From Pseudogymnoascus destructans (Eukaryota > Ascomycota > Leotiomycetes > Thelebolales > Thelebolaceae), in assembly GCF_001641265.1 (NCBI RefSeq), contig NW_020167522.1:372001-436000 (forward strand): a stretch of 64,000 bases of DNA, in the 5' to 3' direction. Shown here piece after piece: positions 20,480 through 31,800 of the stretch. A program made the translations under genes and the position numbers. Under the pieces are notes generated by a model that searched no databases, was not told where the DNA came from, and saw only the letters and a list, made by a program, of their open reading frames with translations. Within the stretch, counting starts at the first letter, position 1, and each line of letters starts with the position of its first letter.

Positions 20480-21010
20480 TATGCTGCCATAATATTCCTG
20501 CCTTCCCTCGCTGCGGCTGCGCTCGAGAAAGTCGAGTGGTGCTGGCCCTATAAGCGCCGTGATATGTACCATATGATACAAACTATCAGGAACACCCTCA
20601 GGTCCTCTTGTGTTGAACATATTCTTATCCTCGAACAAATCCCAAATCTAAAGGAAAGGGCGAAGTCAATTGAACGCTCGTACAAAGGGAATAGAACACG
20701 GCTGGTACTTACCATGACACCTACATTCCAGATATCAACTTCGTAGCTCCATGGTATGTCCATAATAACTTCAGGGGCGTGGTACTGGAATGGCTGAATA
20801 TCATCATCATAAGTCTGCTGACCTATTCTAGCTTCTCCAAAATCCGTAATTACTGGTCGTCCCGGATTTTTTGTAATCACCAGGCCTCTTGATTTGTAGA
20901 TAATGCGGTCCCCATCGACTTTCCGTGGACTTGGATGCCTCAACTCGCTCCTCTCAAATTCCTCGAGGATGCAGTCATCCTCGATACCCAGGATTATATT
21001 TCTCTCCTAT
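20480..21010 (-). pseudogene. SRPK-type protein kinase fragment (C-lobe only)
   Basis: On the minus strand the sequence reads LGIEDDCILEEFERSEL, HPSPRKVDGDRIIYKSR, PVITDFGEARIG (DFG), YHAPEVIMDIPWSYEVDIWN, then, after a 65-nt intron (20712-20648, GTAAGT...TAG), IWDLFEDKNMFNTRGPEG and MVHITALIGPAPLDFL. This is the activation segment and C-lobe of SR-protein kinases. The N-lobe with Gly-loop and Lys, and the HRD catalytic loop, are missing upstream, and the frame ends soon after LDFLERS. The fragment cannot be an active kinase and is probably a truncated copy stranded among transposons. Confidence 0.75.
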
Positions 21011-21804
21011 ACGTCTACAAATCTGTTTCAGTACAGCGGTAGAAGTAAAAGTAATAATGGTGAACAGCAGAGCACTAGTGTTGTGATTGTCTTGTTGTTA
21101 TTAGAGTGAAGCAATATACTCCGAGTGAGGTGCGCTAGCTAGGTAGGTAGCCACCGCACGCCTTAGGATTCAGGCCAGAGCAACCACCCCTTATTTTGAC
21201 ACACCCCTTTGTGTGCCTGAATCAGCTCTTTCCTAGACCGTGACCACCTTCATCTAGAGTTGTTGTATGAACTTCTTATGTTGTGTGGCGGGTAGTGGCC
21301 TGGTAAGTCCATCAGCTACCATGTTTAGGCTACGCACTACTCGCTCAATACTCGGCTCACTCGCTTAGTAGGTTACTCAGCTAGGTGAGTAGCTGAACCT
21401 TTTACTCGACTTAGTAAGTGAGGTTAATACTCAGTTACTCTGTAAAAACCTAGTGAGTACTCGGCTATCACGTGTAAGATATATGTATCATGTGAACAGT
21501 CCCTCATACGATTAATACTGTTTTATGGTTAAGTCAAAAGTTCCTACAGTTCCTAGGGCGGAACTTAGGATGGAACTGTGAAGACTGTTAGAACTCATAC
21601 AGTTCCTACAGTTCCTACAGTTCCTACAGTTCCTTAGCTAGTCCTACTGCTTCGAGTATCAAAGTCTTCACATTATACTTCAGATACTTCTGCAGACTTG
21701 AAGGTCAGCCTCGGTTCGAACTGTCCTTACAAAAGTATGGCAAACAGCTTAATGCTACTTGGCAAGGTCAAGGCGGGTGCAAGGCCCCGCGAGGACAGCT
21801 ATGT
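21011..21804. other. repeat-rich stretch, no gene
   Basis: Contains many short TAGT/CTAG words and, at about 21599-21636, four tandem copies of a 9-bp unit (CAGTTCCTA). It is probably decayed retroelement sequence; no domain could be read. Confidence 0.4.
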
Positions 21805-22728
21805 TGTAATGGTGGGTGCACCAGATGTGAGAATCTAGCCACCCAAGGAAGGAATGATTTTACTAAGACAACACACTGTCTTAGGAAACAGAGCCAAAGG
21901 GTTGTAGCTTAGACTATTCCACAACGCAGCAATCAGGTGTGTGATGTAGTGAAGTGGTTCAGACAAGTTGCAACAAATGTTGAGTCTGAGAACTCAGGGG
22001 TAAGTCAGAGGTTAACACCTCACTGAGTTTTCAGAAACAAGGAGTAACAAGATCAATGCTTGGAAGCTTGGAAAAGACGTGGAAGTATGTGGTAGTCGAA
22101 TTACTGCATTGTCTGCTTGCCCTTTCTTAAGGAAAGGGCAATCCTATTTATGCTAAAGGAGTGTAGTTCTCTCATTTTCCAAGACTTTCCATGACTTACC
22201 AGGCTTGGTAACTGTAGTCAACGTAAGAGAATCCCATAGAACCATCTCTCGTTCGTAGCCTATAGGAAGTAAAAGGAGGTCCAAGGTCAGAGTACCCCTA
22301 TAGACAAATTATGTCATAGACAAATTATGTCATAGACAAATTATGTCATAACTTAACCAATCTTGTGGGTAACTAAAGAGCGATGACGTGTAATGAATCA
22401 TAGAGGTTCGTAGGAGCTTTTAGAGCTATCGTTCATGCTCCTAGGCCTCTAGTTGGTAGAGATATGTCATGTGGTAGTATGAGTGATGTCATGTAATGAA
22501 TCATAGAGGGTTGTAGAGATATGCTATGTGGTAATATCGGCCCAGTAACTAAGGAGCGATGACGTGTAATGAATCATAGATGGTTGTAGCAATCGTTGAG
22601 TAGTATTGCTCTTGTTGTTGGTGTGATAAGCCAAAATATGTATAGTGACTTGTAGGTTTGAGGAGGAGATTTCCAAGTTTGCTCTTGAGTTTGATAGCAA
22701 ACTGAGTGCAACGAATGTCAGTATGACA
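21805..22728 (+). repeat. solo LTR, family A, copy 1
   Basis: 924 bp beginning TGTAATGGTGGGTGCACC and ending CAGTATGACA, flanked by the 5-bp direct repeat TATGT (21800-21804 and 22729-22733). The TG...CA ends plus the target duplication identify a solo LTR left by recombination. Near 22305 it holds three tandem copies of a 16-bp unit (CATAGACAAATTATGT). Related copies are at 53049-53958 and, inverted, at 60409-61300, with a fragment at 35600-35928. Confidence 0.88.
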
Positions 22729-22940
22729 TATGTGCCACGTTGAAGGGAAAAGAGAACTGGAGTATTACTACTCAGGATCTCGAGGAATTTCACTTGTCAA
22801 ACAGAGAAGACAAGAACGACGACAAGGAGCTCACTAGTTCTCAAAAGCACCAGTTACAGGAACAACTGCCAGGAGCAGTAAGAACCTTCAAGGAAGCCAT
22901 GCTTCAGCAGACAGTCGACCAAGGAATTCCTGTGCCCAAG

Positions 22941-23200
22941 TGTAATGCTGACTCTAAACGATAGAAGACACAGAGGTTTCTTGCATAAGGTTGACTTGAC
23001 AGAGGAGGCAGGGGATTAAACACAAAGGCTTTCCAAGTAACACGTTACAGTATTGTAAAGAATACTATATTGAGTTGAGCACAAAGCTCCTATCTAAGGA
23101 AATACTATCTACTTATATAGTGGTGTCGTGCCAAAGGGATATCTGTGGATAACATGGATATCTACTCATAATACTATGTCTGCGTGGAGGGCAGATGACT
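22941..23200 (-). repeat. LTR family B fragment
   Basis: The complement ends in CAGCATTACA and contains the family B core (AAGCCTTTGTGT, CTCAACTCAATATAGTATTC, then an ATATAAGTAGATAGTATT promoter-like segment). The same core occurs at 40629-40993, 54170-54324 and 63731-63815. The left boundary of the LTR is uncertain. Between 22729 and 22940 a short open frame (22740-22964) of unknown origin overlaps its end. Confidence 0.6.
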
Positions 23201-23202
23201 GA

Positions 23203-23463
23203 GTGACTCAACACACGCAACTTCTTACACTACGCGAGGCAGATAACCTACGGTCTATAATGCAATCACGGAGAGCACAGAGCAAAAGGAAACGCGCAAT
23301 TTTAAAGGGCCAATTCCACAGAACTACGGAGGAATTACGCTCCCAAGTCATCGAGGCCGAGGAGGCCACCCAACAGAAAGCGACCACCAAAGGCAAGACA
23401 GCGACAAATATCACTGTACCCGACCAAACTAAGGATGTCGAGGAGGAAGATGACCCAGAATAA
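23203..23463 (+). pseudogene. possible transposase C-terminal fragment
   Basis: An 86-codon frame reads TLREADNLRSIMQSRRAQSK and then a Lys/Arg-rich helix, an Ala/Thr-rich linker and an acidic end (DVEEEDDPE). This resembles the coiled, basic tails found after the catalytic core of pogo-family transposases. No catalytic block remains, so the identity is an inference from composition. Confidence 0.35.
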
Positions 23464-24095
23464 GTATACGACTGCATTATAGTTGAATATTGAAGTAGTA
23501 ATACTCTGTTTTTCGCTTTCTTTGTGGTTGGTCTTCCCCCACTATCCCGTTTACGCCATTCTCCCGGTTACGCCACGACTTACGTTACTCCAATTGTCGC
23601 GGTTGAGAGGATTATACCTCTGTGTGCTTTTTCGCTACGTCGTTAGACTCCTTTCAGTCGCTATGACATTCTGTCAACGTGCCTTCAACTCTCTCTTTAA
23701 AGGCTTCAAACCACTTCCGATACCGCGACTCTCCGCTATCCAATTCCAGTCCTGCAGCCATCGCCTTGCATTCACGTCAACAAACGCATCGTCAATTCAT
23801 GACATGTCCTCCAATGCTCCCAACGCTCCTGCGCCTGATTCTCTGGACAAACGGAGTAGAACTGGTGTCACGCCAAAGATTGAACCCCTACAGAGTGGCA
23901 CGAAACTGGTTGGTCAATCCGGGATGCAGTACCGGATTGATTGAATGCTCCAACACAGGAGGGATCCTATATTAGCTTGTGTTTACCTGGCCGTGTACGT
24001 ACGCTTTGAAACCCCAATAGCTTATTTTGCTAATCTGCCATGGTCAACAGTGCTAAAGATGAAAGGAAATACATCCTCAAGAACATCTTTCATAC

Positions 24096-26675
24096 CAGTG
24101 TTGCTAGTAGTTCAAACAGTTCAGTTCAGTTCAAATTTGAGGCTGAACTGAACGCCCCACAATATGAAAATGCGTGAACTGAACTGAACGCCCCACTTTA
24201 TGGTATTGAACTGAACTGAACTGAACTGAACTGAACGAACGCCAGTTCATTAAAACTATTTTGCTGTCATCTAGGAACCTGCAAGCCAAGTAGTGCAATG
24301 GCTTCCAAGCCAGCTCTTTAGACATTCTAATGCCTCAATGGTCTCTGCACCTAGCCTATTTCTTCTCTCTGTAACTGTAATTCCGGCACCTGAAAACAGA
24401 CGTTCTGGCTCTGCTGACATAGCTGGTATTGACAATATATCAAATGCCATAACTGATAGATTTGGATACGTTGCACGCTGTGTAGGCTCCATCCACCAAG
24501 TGATAGAATCCACCTCAACGGGACAACAAACCCCTTGGCAATATCGTGAATATTCATCAACTATAGGTGCTTGTCTTGCCTTCTCAGCTCTCCACTTTGC
24601 AAACCCAGTCTTTGGCGTGAGCGGAGTTATTGGAAGTATAACTTCTGTACTTTTGTACTGAGATTGCCAAAAGTCCTGCACTGTCTTCTTTGCATCCGCT
24701 ACCCAGATAGGGTCCCAGTTGTCTTCGAAATAGCTCCATTTTTGACTTGGAATGAGAATCATTGCTGCAATGTATACAGGGCTTCAATCTGTAAGGCTAT
24801 AGTACTTATCCAGCTTTGCCCAGCCAGAGTTAATGCAAGTAATCATAAATGAATCTGAAGCGTAGGTTGTCTTGCCATCTTCAAGCTTCTCTAATATATA
24901 ATTCATAGATGGTAGGACTCTTTCCAAAGTGGCACTACGGCCTTCTGTAGCTTTTGTAGCTTCATAAAAGTCTCCAAGAAACCCATGAATGTTACTTAAA
25001 TTAGCCCAATCAGAACTAGACAATACATCGCCTACTAAATCACCTCCTACTTGAAAGCAATATAGGTCGATAGCAGGTTTAACGTCTTCATGAAGAGCTG
25101 AAGTTATCATTGAAAACCAAGAGTTCCACCGTGTCATATTGTCTCGAAGTAATCGACGTCCTTGACTGAGTTTCTGAAAGGCTAATCACCGTTGTGGAGA
25201 CCTTTGAATATAAACTACAATGTTATGTAACTTTCCAAGAGGGCCTTTTCGACGCCAAGTCTCCATTTCCAGCTGTGTAGGAATATACGAAGAACTTAGG
25301 TTGTTTGTCTCTGAAAGAGCTTCATCTTCAGTTGAGAAAAGAAAAGCCTGAGCTGTAAGATTGATAATGTGGCCATTGCAGCGAAGACGGTATTGCTTTG
25401 CATTATATGGAATATGGCGCTCCTCTAAAGCTATACTAGTGTTAATATTAATAGTATAAATATAGGAGAGAGTACTAACTAGCTGAAAGACTCTGCATCA
25501 TCGTCTCGTTGTTTTCTGCATTATCCATCATAAAATACCCAACTTTACTTGCAATTCCAAACTCATCAATCACTTTTAGAATGAGCTGTGGTTGGTTTGC
25601 CCCTGTATGCTGACCTTCTAATTCTCGTAGCGCTAGAACTGACTCTCGAAGCTGACCATCTTCTGCAAAGTAATGGGCTATTATTCCAAGTAGAGCGAGG
25701 GAGTTTGTTGACGTCCACAAATCAACTGTAAAATGAACCTTTGAAATAGCCCCATGGACAGCTTGTTGTACTCGACGTTTCTCTACACGAAAGGACTCCA
25801 TAGTCCAGTTACGCACAGTTTCATGGTTAGCTGGAAGTGCACTCTCAGCTTCTGGGTTTAGAAACATAAGAAGCTCTCGGAATTCTGGCCTTTCTGACAT
25901 TCGTAGAGGAAGAGAACAGCGTGCAATCCATCGTATAAAGAGCTGTTGAAAAGTTGCAATATCAAAAGACGTGTCAAGCTTACGACGCTTCGTGTAAAGC
26001 AAGGCCTCTTGACCTCGTTCAAAAGCCTCTGCAATTGACATGGTTTGTGCAAGCAACTTAGTCCCTTCCTTTGGATCCGTAATAGAGTGACACTTTAACA
26101 AGTGCTTCTTTGGGCCTCTCGTTCCACCTGCCTCATGATACTCCTTCTTGCAAATCCCACAACGCCAAACAATCACTTGTTGACCATTGAAGTATACTGT
26201 ATTTGGATCACCTGGCATATGCGACCAGATAAAGGAAGTGCGAGAGCGCTTCTGGTTTGAAGTAATGGAGCCGAGTTGTGATGATGAAGATTGACAATCA
26301 AGGCCTGAGCTAGCAACATCTTGGTTTAATAACTTAGATTGTATACTAGGTGGTAGTGATTGCTCAGTTGAAGCCTGTGACGACATTTTGGTAACTTATC
26401 AAATGTAACAAAATTGCGCCCGTGAGCATCCAAAAGTCCCGGGGAAAAAAAAATCAGCGCTAAAAGCTATGGTAATATATTATGTCTGGCCCACTATTAA
26501 CCCCCCAAGAACTGTCAGTTCGTTCAGTTCAAAACAGTCAGTGCGGACAACTTGAACTGAACGCCCCACTATATGAGAACTTGTGAACTGAACTGAACGC
26601 CCCACTTATAAAAGCCGAACTGAACTGAACTGAGCCGATTTGAACTGATGAGCCGATGAACTATTAGCAACACTG
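24096..26675 (-). mobile_element. hAT-superfamily DNA transposon
   Basis: 2580 bp between two copies of TTTCATAC (24088-24095 and 26676-26683), the 8-bp duplication typical of hAT. The ends begin CAGTGTTGCTA and are inverted for about 19 bp with one mismatch. Inside each end lies a 55-bp segment with repeated GAACTGAACGCCCCAC (24144-24198 and 26553-26607), present in the same rather than inverted orientation. The element has split the kinase-like pseudogene. Confidence 0.93.
24271..26386 (-). pseudogene. hAT transposase, inactivated by stops
   Basis: Starts MSSQASTEQSLPPSIQ. A BED-type zinc finger follows: FIWSHM, WRCGICKKEYHEAGGT and KHLLKCHS. The core includes VHFTVDLWTSTNSLALLGII and GYFMMDNAENNETMM. 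After an intron near 25474-25430 come NGHIINLTAQAF, MTRWNSWFSMI and ILIPSQKWSYFEDNW. The C-terminal dimerisation block is intact: SAEPERLFSGAGITVTERR, then ALECLKSWL. Two in-frame TGA codons, one just after SPQR near 25182 and one after YYSLTD at 24784, sit where Arg is likely (CGA to TGA), so the copy is probably dead but recently so. Confidence 0.85.
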
Positions 26676-27155
26676 TTTCATACCGAGTTTGAGTATCAGC
26701 TCAATATGCAAACTCCTCTTAGAGACTGCCCTAATCTACGAGTCGTTATCGACACTGTTCCCGAGCACCTCCTGTTTGTCTATAATTACTGCACTGATCA
26801 TCTTCTGAAACTGGCTGAGAAAGAGAATCTTTCTGGCGCAACAAAGAAGAGAATATTGCGGGACGCATTAGTTGGACTTGCACGTTTGCATGAACAGAAT
26901 ATTTTACACGGCGGTAAGCAATCGCCCGGGACTGATCGGTCTCTTGGAGCACCTAGATGACTCGGTTGCTCCGTGGCGTGACCTCGTCCTGGCTGTAGTC
27001 CCGGAGTTCACAACTACCCACGAAAACCCTTCTCCATGTGGGAAGATGTTGACGAATGCCTTCGAGATGTCATCACGAAGATGATGAGTCTAGATCCTTC
27101 GAGAAGGATCACGGCCAGGGAGGCTCTTGAGCACCCTTGGTTCCAAAATGTATAA

Positions 27156-27964
27156 CATTGCATTTCGCGAGGCAATTAGGACAAATTAACTGGGCCATCG
27201 ATGTGTGAGAATTGCCGAGGAGAGTTCCTAGCCAAGGATATGGACAGTCTCGTGCCATGAGTTGGTGTTGTAGCATTTTGAGCATCATTAGAATGACGTT
27301 GCTTCTTTCGCGGTACTTCGGCTGCCTTGTCATCCCCAATCTGTATAGCACTCTCTCGAGGTAAAAAGCTCAAATGCTGAGCTTTTTACCTCGAGAACCA
27401 TTGTTTGGCCTCTTCCGTTGTAAACAAGCCACCTTGCCATGAGGCCGATCGTCGTCTCCAGTATCTGATACCAAGATAAATGACATGTTGTCACACTTAG
27501 TCCTTCCTTTGAGACAGTGCGACGGGTTATCGGGAGTGTAGAAGCTCAGCCCGAGGCAGATTTCGGAATCGACCAACCGATCCGCGTTTTTAAGCGCTCT
27601 TGGGCCCTTCAATGGTCTCCACAAGTGGAGAAGTGTAGGCCAAAGTCCAGGTAAAAGCAGCGATGGTCCCAGAGTGAGAACAGGGAAGCGGAAGGCTGAC
27701 AACGGGGGACGGTTTTGGTGGTGGTCTTGGCGCGAAGGCGATGGCAGCTCAAGGAGAACTGGGCATCCCGTCAGCAGAAAAACACAATATTATCATATAC
27801 ACATTCCCATCCTATCTTACTCATATTTTACAGCCACTAGATATAGGGATCTTCTAGCTATATAAGCACTAGCATAGAGAGGCTGTGCTTGCTGCCATAC
27901 ATGATATAGACATATGACCTACAGTCCTTTATGAGGGTTACCAAAATGCAGCTACAGACTTTTA
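27156..27964. other. intergenic debris with a perfect hairpin
   Basis: No gene is supported. Minus-strand frames at 27176-27373 and 27370-27702 meet at the hairpin and look weakly protein-like, but I cannot assign a family. Confidence 0.35.
27355..27395. repeat. perfect inverted repeat (18-bp arms, 5-nt loop)
   Basis: CTCGAGGTAAAAAGCTCA at 27355-27372 is followed by AATGC and its exact reverse complement at 27378-27395. It is not near the 3' end of an active gene, so it is not called as a terminator. Confidence 0.9.
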
Positions 27965-28480
27965 ATGTCTATAATTATATTAGCTGTTCCTATGCCTGCA
28001 CCTACGCCTCTACCTATACGGGTTTCTACACCAAAACCCTCGACTTTTAGGGGGCTTAAAGAGGGGCTACAGTACCAGAAACAACGGGTTGAGGGAGAGC
28101 TACAGGGATTGGCTCATAGGAACGGAAGAGGTTGTAGTAGGACGCCAGCTTCAAGAGCTTGACCTATTGGCTTTTCGACGCTGGGTTAAGGAGTCAAAGA
28201 AGCGGTCGAGCCGAAGCCGGGCTTGCTTTTAGTTTAGAGGTGAGCTTACGGCAGCTCACGCTCAGAGGGCGAGGGCGAGAGTGGGGGAGAGGGTAGGAGT
28301 GGAGCGAAGAAGTGATAATTTCATAGAATGGCTTAATTATGTACCTTTACATACAAATTACTATGGAGAGGTACTTACAGTCGCAATTGTGACGAGCCGC
28401 GTATTGCTTCCTCTCGGGTTGGGCAGCCTCGTATTGCTTACTCCAGCCTTGAGCGAGGCGAAAAGTTTGGTCACGACGAT
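27965..28480 (+). mobile_element. truncated relative of pogo family A
   Basis: The frame at 27965-28162 reads STPKPSTFRGLKEGLQYQKQ, matching the C-terminal segment of the 18226-19995 transposase (TPKPSTFRGVEEGLQRW). The right end, GAGCGAGGCGAAAAGTTTGG then TCACGACGAT followed by TA, is a diverged version of the family A terminal repeat. The 5' half and catalytic core are missing. Confidence 0.7.
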
Positions 28481-28839
28481 TACGCTTTATAAATAATCAT
28501 GATTATGATTACGAAACACAGGTCCCACGGCGGAGGCCAAAGAAGGAGAGGTTCTAGAAGGAGGACGGACCCCTGTGGGGAGCAGGGCCACCATATGAGA
28601 AGCTGCTGGAAATCTTTTATGAAAGCTCAAGGGTACGGATATGAATCTTTACAGGGGTGGTGCAGGATATATATATAGATCTTTTGCCCAATTAAGTACT
28701 ACCTTGGTGTGACATGCATACAAAGTGTACTTCCTGCCGCCGTTTGTTTCTCATCTCCAGCCAGCCAAATATATCTCTCTCCGTGTGCTTGTCAATAACT
28801 TCATTCTTCCCCTTCAACCTCATTCATGATTTGACTCAG
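28481..28839. other. upstream region of the large low-complexity gene
   Basis: Includes a TATATATA stretch at about 28668 and CT-rich sequence before the chosen start at 28840. An in-frame ATG at 28714 would extend the protein by 42 Cys/Phe/Leu-rich residues that look like leader translation. No other gene seen. Confidence 0.45.
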
Positions 28840-31800
28840 ATGCCTTTAGAGCACCCCGACATCGACGACAACGACGACAACGGCGACAACGACGGAGACG
28901 GCATGTCTCACCGCGCCACGGCCACCAATACTCCGCCCCAGCTGCAATTTCAACCATCTCCACCACCAACAGCACCACCACAACCCAAGTCCGGCGCCGC
29001 GCCCATGCATATGCTATTTATGGATCCGCCAACAGCGTCGCATCGCGACGAAAACCGGGAGCCAACGGCAGCATCGCCCATTGCCGCGCCTCTCACCACC
29101 AGCGGCTTCCTCAGCAATCCCAATACCACCGTCCGGACCCTCTTCAGCAGATCCACGCACCGCAGCTACGACCCCATTGACGGCAGCCACCGCGACGCCG
29201 ACGGCTTCAGCGCCAACACCAGCCCGCTCCTGACAACCAGCGAGGGCAGCAAGGGGTACGACTTAGCCAGCTTCAGGCGGAGATTACACATCGACACCAC
29301 CACCAGCCCCGCACGCTTCGAGATCGACGACAACGACGACGCGGTCACGGCGGGCACCGCGTTACTACACGAACCAGTCGTTAGGAGGGCGAGCACGCGC
29401 GCTGTCCGTGTCCGACATCCTACACCGGGACTACAGACGCTACAGGGGGCGTATACAGCGAACGTGGTGCAGTTAGAGCGGTCGGCGGAGAAACTCAGCA
29501 TGACGTCCAGCATTGGGGACTCGATCCGCAATGCGTACGAGGAGGTGAAGAAGTTGGATAGCAGGATGAACTCGCTCCGCCAGTCGTCGCTGATGAGCCT
29601 CGTCACCGACATCCCGTACGAGGGCGTGTCAACATCGACACAGCTCACGAGCGCGGTGGAGGTTGCGAGCCCGACGTTTCCGACACGGGATACCAGCTCT
29701 TCGCATTCGACGACCTCGACTTCGATCCTGGATGTGAATAACGCGACGAGATCGGGGGGTTATTCGCCAGGGGGTGCGGTTATACTTGGTGTGAGGCCGA
29801 GGGCGGACTCGAAGACGTCAAAGTATGGGACACGACCGGAGCCAGAGATGGAGGGGCGGCAGCTGAGTGAGTTTGTGTCTTCGCGAAACAACTCATACCT
29901 GTCGTCGCGGAACGTCTCGGGGGCACCGTCGATCGCGGAGAAGGAGGAGGAAGCAGCAGTCAGGAGGCCGTTGGCTGTCAGGAACCTGTCGGCTGATGAT
30001 ATTGATGTTGATGAGGAGAAGACGGATATAGGACTGAATAAGATTGTCCCAGACGACTCACAGTCGAAGATGGAACAGGCACAGGAGCTATTCGACGACT
30101 TCGATGGGCAGCATTATGCGAATATGGCTGGACCATCTGCTCCCCCCCCACCTCCGCCTCTAGCAACGGAACCAAGGCCGGATATCCAAAAACGAAGGGA
30201 TTCATCTGCAAATACTCTGTCGATGGCAAGACCTAAATCATATGCCGATCCGCTCACAGGACAGCAGATGGTATTCTACCCTGCGCCCGTCCCATCAATG
30301 CTCATGCTCCCCCAAAAGCTCTCCAACCGCCCCTCCCCAGCCAAGAGAGAAAAACGCCGCACCCAAGCCTTCAGCAGCCTCCCCCCACTAGCCCTCCAAT
30401 CCGCACCGTGGCTCCAAGACGTCGTCGAAGGCCAAACCGAACATCCCGAACAAGTCCCCGACGAAGTCCTCGATGCCGAATACCTCGCCCAGCACCACAA
30501 GCAAAAAGTCGGCGGCCGCCGCTCCACCCAAGACCTCCTCCACATGCCCGAACACCTCCGCGCAAACGAGTACTTCGAGCAGCCACAACCCAACCAACTC
30601 GTCGAGATCAAAGAACAATCCGCCGTCGCGACACTCGACAACATCCTCGACGCCTCCGCCTACGCTCCCGTCTCCGCCTTCACGGATCACACCTACGCGG
30701 GGCGCCTCGGCGCAGAAGTCTACGGCGCCCACGACCCCCGCAGCACGCGCACCAAGAGCCAGCTCGTCGTCCCCGAAGCGCCCAAGAAACGCGTATCCTC
30801 CTTCTTCGGCCTCGGTCTCGGCGGCGGCGATAAGAGCGACCGCGCCCGCAGCTCGACTGTAACTAGCATGCTCGGCCTCGACAAAACACCCTCCTACACC
30901 GCCGTCGCCGAGGATGCCCACTCCCCCTGCCTCCCCCCCTCCCCCTCCAACGGCCTCGACGGCGACGGATTCGACGGCGACGCCGACCCCTCCGCCCCCC
31001 CTTTCCCCCGCGAGCGCGACCACGACGACGCCTACATCGGCGCCCCCACCACCCTCCTCGCCGAGTTGCAACTACGCAAACAACACGCCAAAACACGCAC
31101 CCAACACCCAGCCCAGCTAGCCGGCTCGCGCTCCACCCTCCTCGAACTCGACGCCGTCGCGCTGGTCGAATCGAAAGCCCGGCAACAAAAACGCGTCACC
31201 CTCGCCTGGCAGGACCCGCACCCTGAAGAGGAGGAGGGGGACGATGATGTGCCCCTGGGGGTCCTGTTCCCCGGGCAAGCGCTGCAGCAGCTGGATCGCG
31301 CGGCGAGGCCGATGGGGTTGATGGAGCGGAGGGAGTTGGAGGATAATGAACCGCTTAGTCAGCGACGGGAGAGGCTGCTTGGGAAAGGGGGGTTGCAGCG
31401 TGAACCACTCCGTCGGCATACACCTGAGCCTGGGAATGCGACTCCTGAGCAGGCGGCGGAGGACGCGAATCCCCTCCCCAATGCAAGGCCGGTGAGCGGA
31501 GCGTTCTCGCTGGAACTGCTGAATCAGTTTGGTGATCCGTCATCCCCGGACGTGGCACCGGAGGGAGAGGAAGAAGAAGAAACCCTCGGACAACGCCGCC
31601 GTCGTCTCCTCGCCGAGCGCGAAGCCGCTGCTGCCTCCGCCGCCGGGGCACGACCAGCACCAAAGCAGCGCCGCAGCATGGCCGACATCCTCTCCGCCCA
31701 CCCCGCCGCCAGTCGGGGCGAGTACCCCCATCTCGCTGAGCACCTCCAACAACAACAGCAGCAGCAGCAGCAGCGCGGCGCGGGGCATCGGCAATCAGTC

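Larger units (their letters stand above)
23663..27155 (+). pseudogene. protein kinase-like pseudogene, split by hAT insertion and lacking its catalytic core
   Basis: The left part (23663-24095) reads GTKLVGQSGMQYRID, a TGA, HRRDPILACVYLA, an intron-like gap ending CAACAG, and AKDERKYILKNI. The right part (26676 on) continues FEYQLNMQTPLRDCPNLRVV, then FVYNYCTDHLLKLAE and LVGLARLHEQNILH. Removing the hAT element and one TTTCATAC copy restores a continuous frame across the junction. After LHEQNILH the HxDxxxxN loop and DFG segment are missing; the text jumps to GLIGLLEHLDDSVAPW and, after a frameshift, DVDECLRDVITKMMSLDPSR and TAREALEHPWF (subdomain XI). It belongs to a kinase-like family common in filamentous ascomycetes. 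Stop, deletion, frameshift and insertion make it non-functional. Confidence 0.78.

Noticed and set aside
21700..21730. tRNA-like GGTTCGAAC word
   Set aside because: No acceptor stem or cloverleaf could be drawn around it.
23483..23944. Stand-alone small gene upstream of the hAT element
   Set aside because: Its end (GTKLVGQSGMQYRID) is the beginning of the kinase-like pseudogene, so it was merged with that.
18000..28500. Giant Starship-type element
   Set aside because: No tyrosine-recombinase captain gene or matching cargo borders are visible; the block is explained by separate, smaller insertions.
30388..31096. Long minus-strand frames rich in Gly, Val and Arg
   Set aside because: Antisense shadows of the GC-rich low-complexity coding region at 28840-32055.
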